A DNA stretch of 64,000 nt, from assembly GCA_017533825.1 (NCBI GenBank), contig JAFWIE010000007.1, forward strand, positions 99,412 through 163,411. Reading direction: 5' to 3'. The notes beneath the pieces were generated by a model, which did no database searches, was not told the origin of the DNA, and worked only from the letters and a program-made list of their open reading frames with translations. This document shows, piece after piece, positions 63,563-64,000 of this stretch. Position numbers and translations under genes: made by a program. Numbering within the stretch: the stretch's first letter is position 1; each line of letters begins with the position of its first letter. Origin of the DNA: Atopobiaceae bacterium. GTDB lineage: Bacteria > Actinomycetota > Coriobacteriia > Coriobacteriales > Atopobiaceae.

Positions 63563-63635
63563 CACACGGCAGGGGAATACTACTAATCGTAAAGAACCTA
63601 CGTGCACTACGTAAGAGACGAAAGGAATTCGCATT

Positions 63636-64000
63636 ATGGCAAAGATTCTTGGTATCGACCTTGGAACCACCAACTCGGCTATGGCAGTGCTCGAGGGCGG
63701 CGAGCCCACGATCATCGTCAACGCCGAAGGCGACCGCACCACTCCGTCCGTCGTCGGTTTCCGCTCTGACGGCGACCGCATCGTGGGCAAGGCCGCAAAG
63801 AACCAGGCGGTGACCAACCCCACCAACACCGTCTTCTCCATCAAGCGCTTCATGGGCCGTCGTTATGACGAGGTCAGCTCCGAGCTCAAGACCGTGCCTT
63901 ACAAGGTCAAGTCTGGCACCGGTAGCCGCGCCGTCGTGGAGATCAGCGGCGAGGACTTCACCCCCGAGCAGATCAGCGCCATGATCCTCTCCAAGATGAA
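63636..64000 (+). CDS. dnaK: Chaperone DnaK (Hsp70), N-terminal part, cut by window edge
   Basis: The first 121 residues are visible: [22 protein letters not shown] (phosphate-1 loop), TTPSVVGF and [10 protein letters not shown] are the standard Hsp70 opening. It folds proteins and interacts with J-domain proteins such as the one at 21575. SD AAAGGAA. The gene continues beyond the window. Confidence 0.97.
   Translation, partial: MAKILGIDLGTTNSAMAVLEGGEPTIIVNAEGDRTTPSVVGFRSDGDRIVGKAAKNQAVTNPTNTVFSIKRFMGRRYDEVSSELKTVPYKVKSGTGSRAVVEISGEDFTPEQISAMILSKM

Noticed and set aside
63399..63635. CIRCE or HAIR heat-shock operator before dnaK
   Set aside because: Looked for TTAGCACTC-N9-GAGTGCTAA and CTTGAGT-N7-ACTCAAG; neither is present.

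Overview
The window is about 60% GC, nearly free of mobile DNA, and packed with short operons. Its gene content suggests a strictly anaerobic or fermentative high-GC Gram-positive of the class Coriobacteriia (Olsenella/Atopobium-like). The evidence is an oxygen-independent ribonucleotide reductase (NrdD/NrdG), an indolepyruvate:ferredoxin oxidoreductase, a type III glutamine synthetase, actinobacterial-style DUF4012, LCP and Asp23 envelope proteins, and a fused TrpF-TrpB. The genus is inference.

Layout. 1-5.9 kb: most of a trp operon (trpE 3' end, trpG, trpD, trpC, a trpF-trpB fusion, trpA). 5.9-12.2 kb, minus strand: an unknown protein, an OatA-like acyltransferase with a C-terminal SGNH domain, then nrdG and nrdD with a candidate NrdR box pair upstream. 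12.6-20.7 kb: two secreted DUF4430 proteins, an SGNH lipoprotein and a large membrane SpoIIE-type phosphatase. 20.8-27.6 kb: YebC, a J-domain membrane protein, an LCP ligase, the AmaP/DUF2273/Asp23 envelope-stress trio and an acyltransferase. 27.6-34.5 kb: two polar amino-acid ABC systems on either side of a DUF4012 protein. 34.6-40.5 kb: an EIIB-ROK fusion, ArgC, an RpiB-like isomerase and ligA. 40.6-43.4 kb: a VTC polyphosphate polymerase with DUF4956. 43.4-50.6 kb: a PLC-like protein, glnN, a polysaccharide deacetylase, a HAD phosphatase, an RsbV/RsbW-like pair and a 30-residue membrane protein. 50.8-60.8 kb: a two-domain PPK2, a GH5 endoglucanase, a TatD hydrolase, glutathione peroxidase, Elp3 and a methyltransferase. 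61-63.4 kb: iorAB. The window ends inside dnaK.

Themes. Polyphosphate recurs (VTC polymerase, double PPK2). Partner-switching parts are scattered: a SpoIIE phosphatase carrying its own RsbW-like domain, plus a separate RsbV/RsbW pair with a closely related kinase domain. Cell-surface construction is prominent.

The less ordinary observations are: an EIIB domain fused to a ROK domain that has lost its catalytic Asp and zinc site; an RpiB homologue with Asp in place of the catalytic Cys; a dyad CCTAG-N7-CTAGG shared by the two halves of one ABC system; a 9-mer ATGTATACA in front of rpiB and dnaK; a 64-bp perfect palindrome and several other very long stems, mostly without U-tracts; and short tandem duplications that copy the stop codon of the gene they end.
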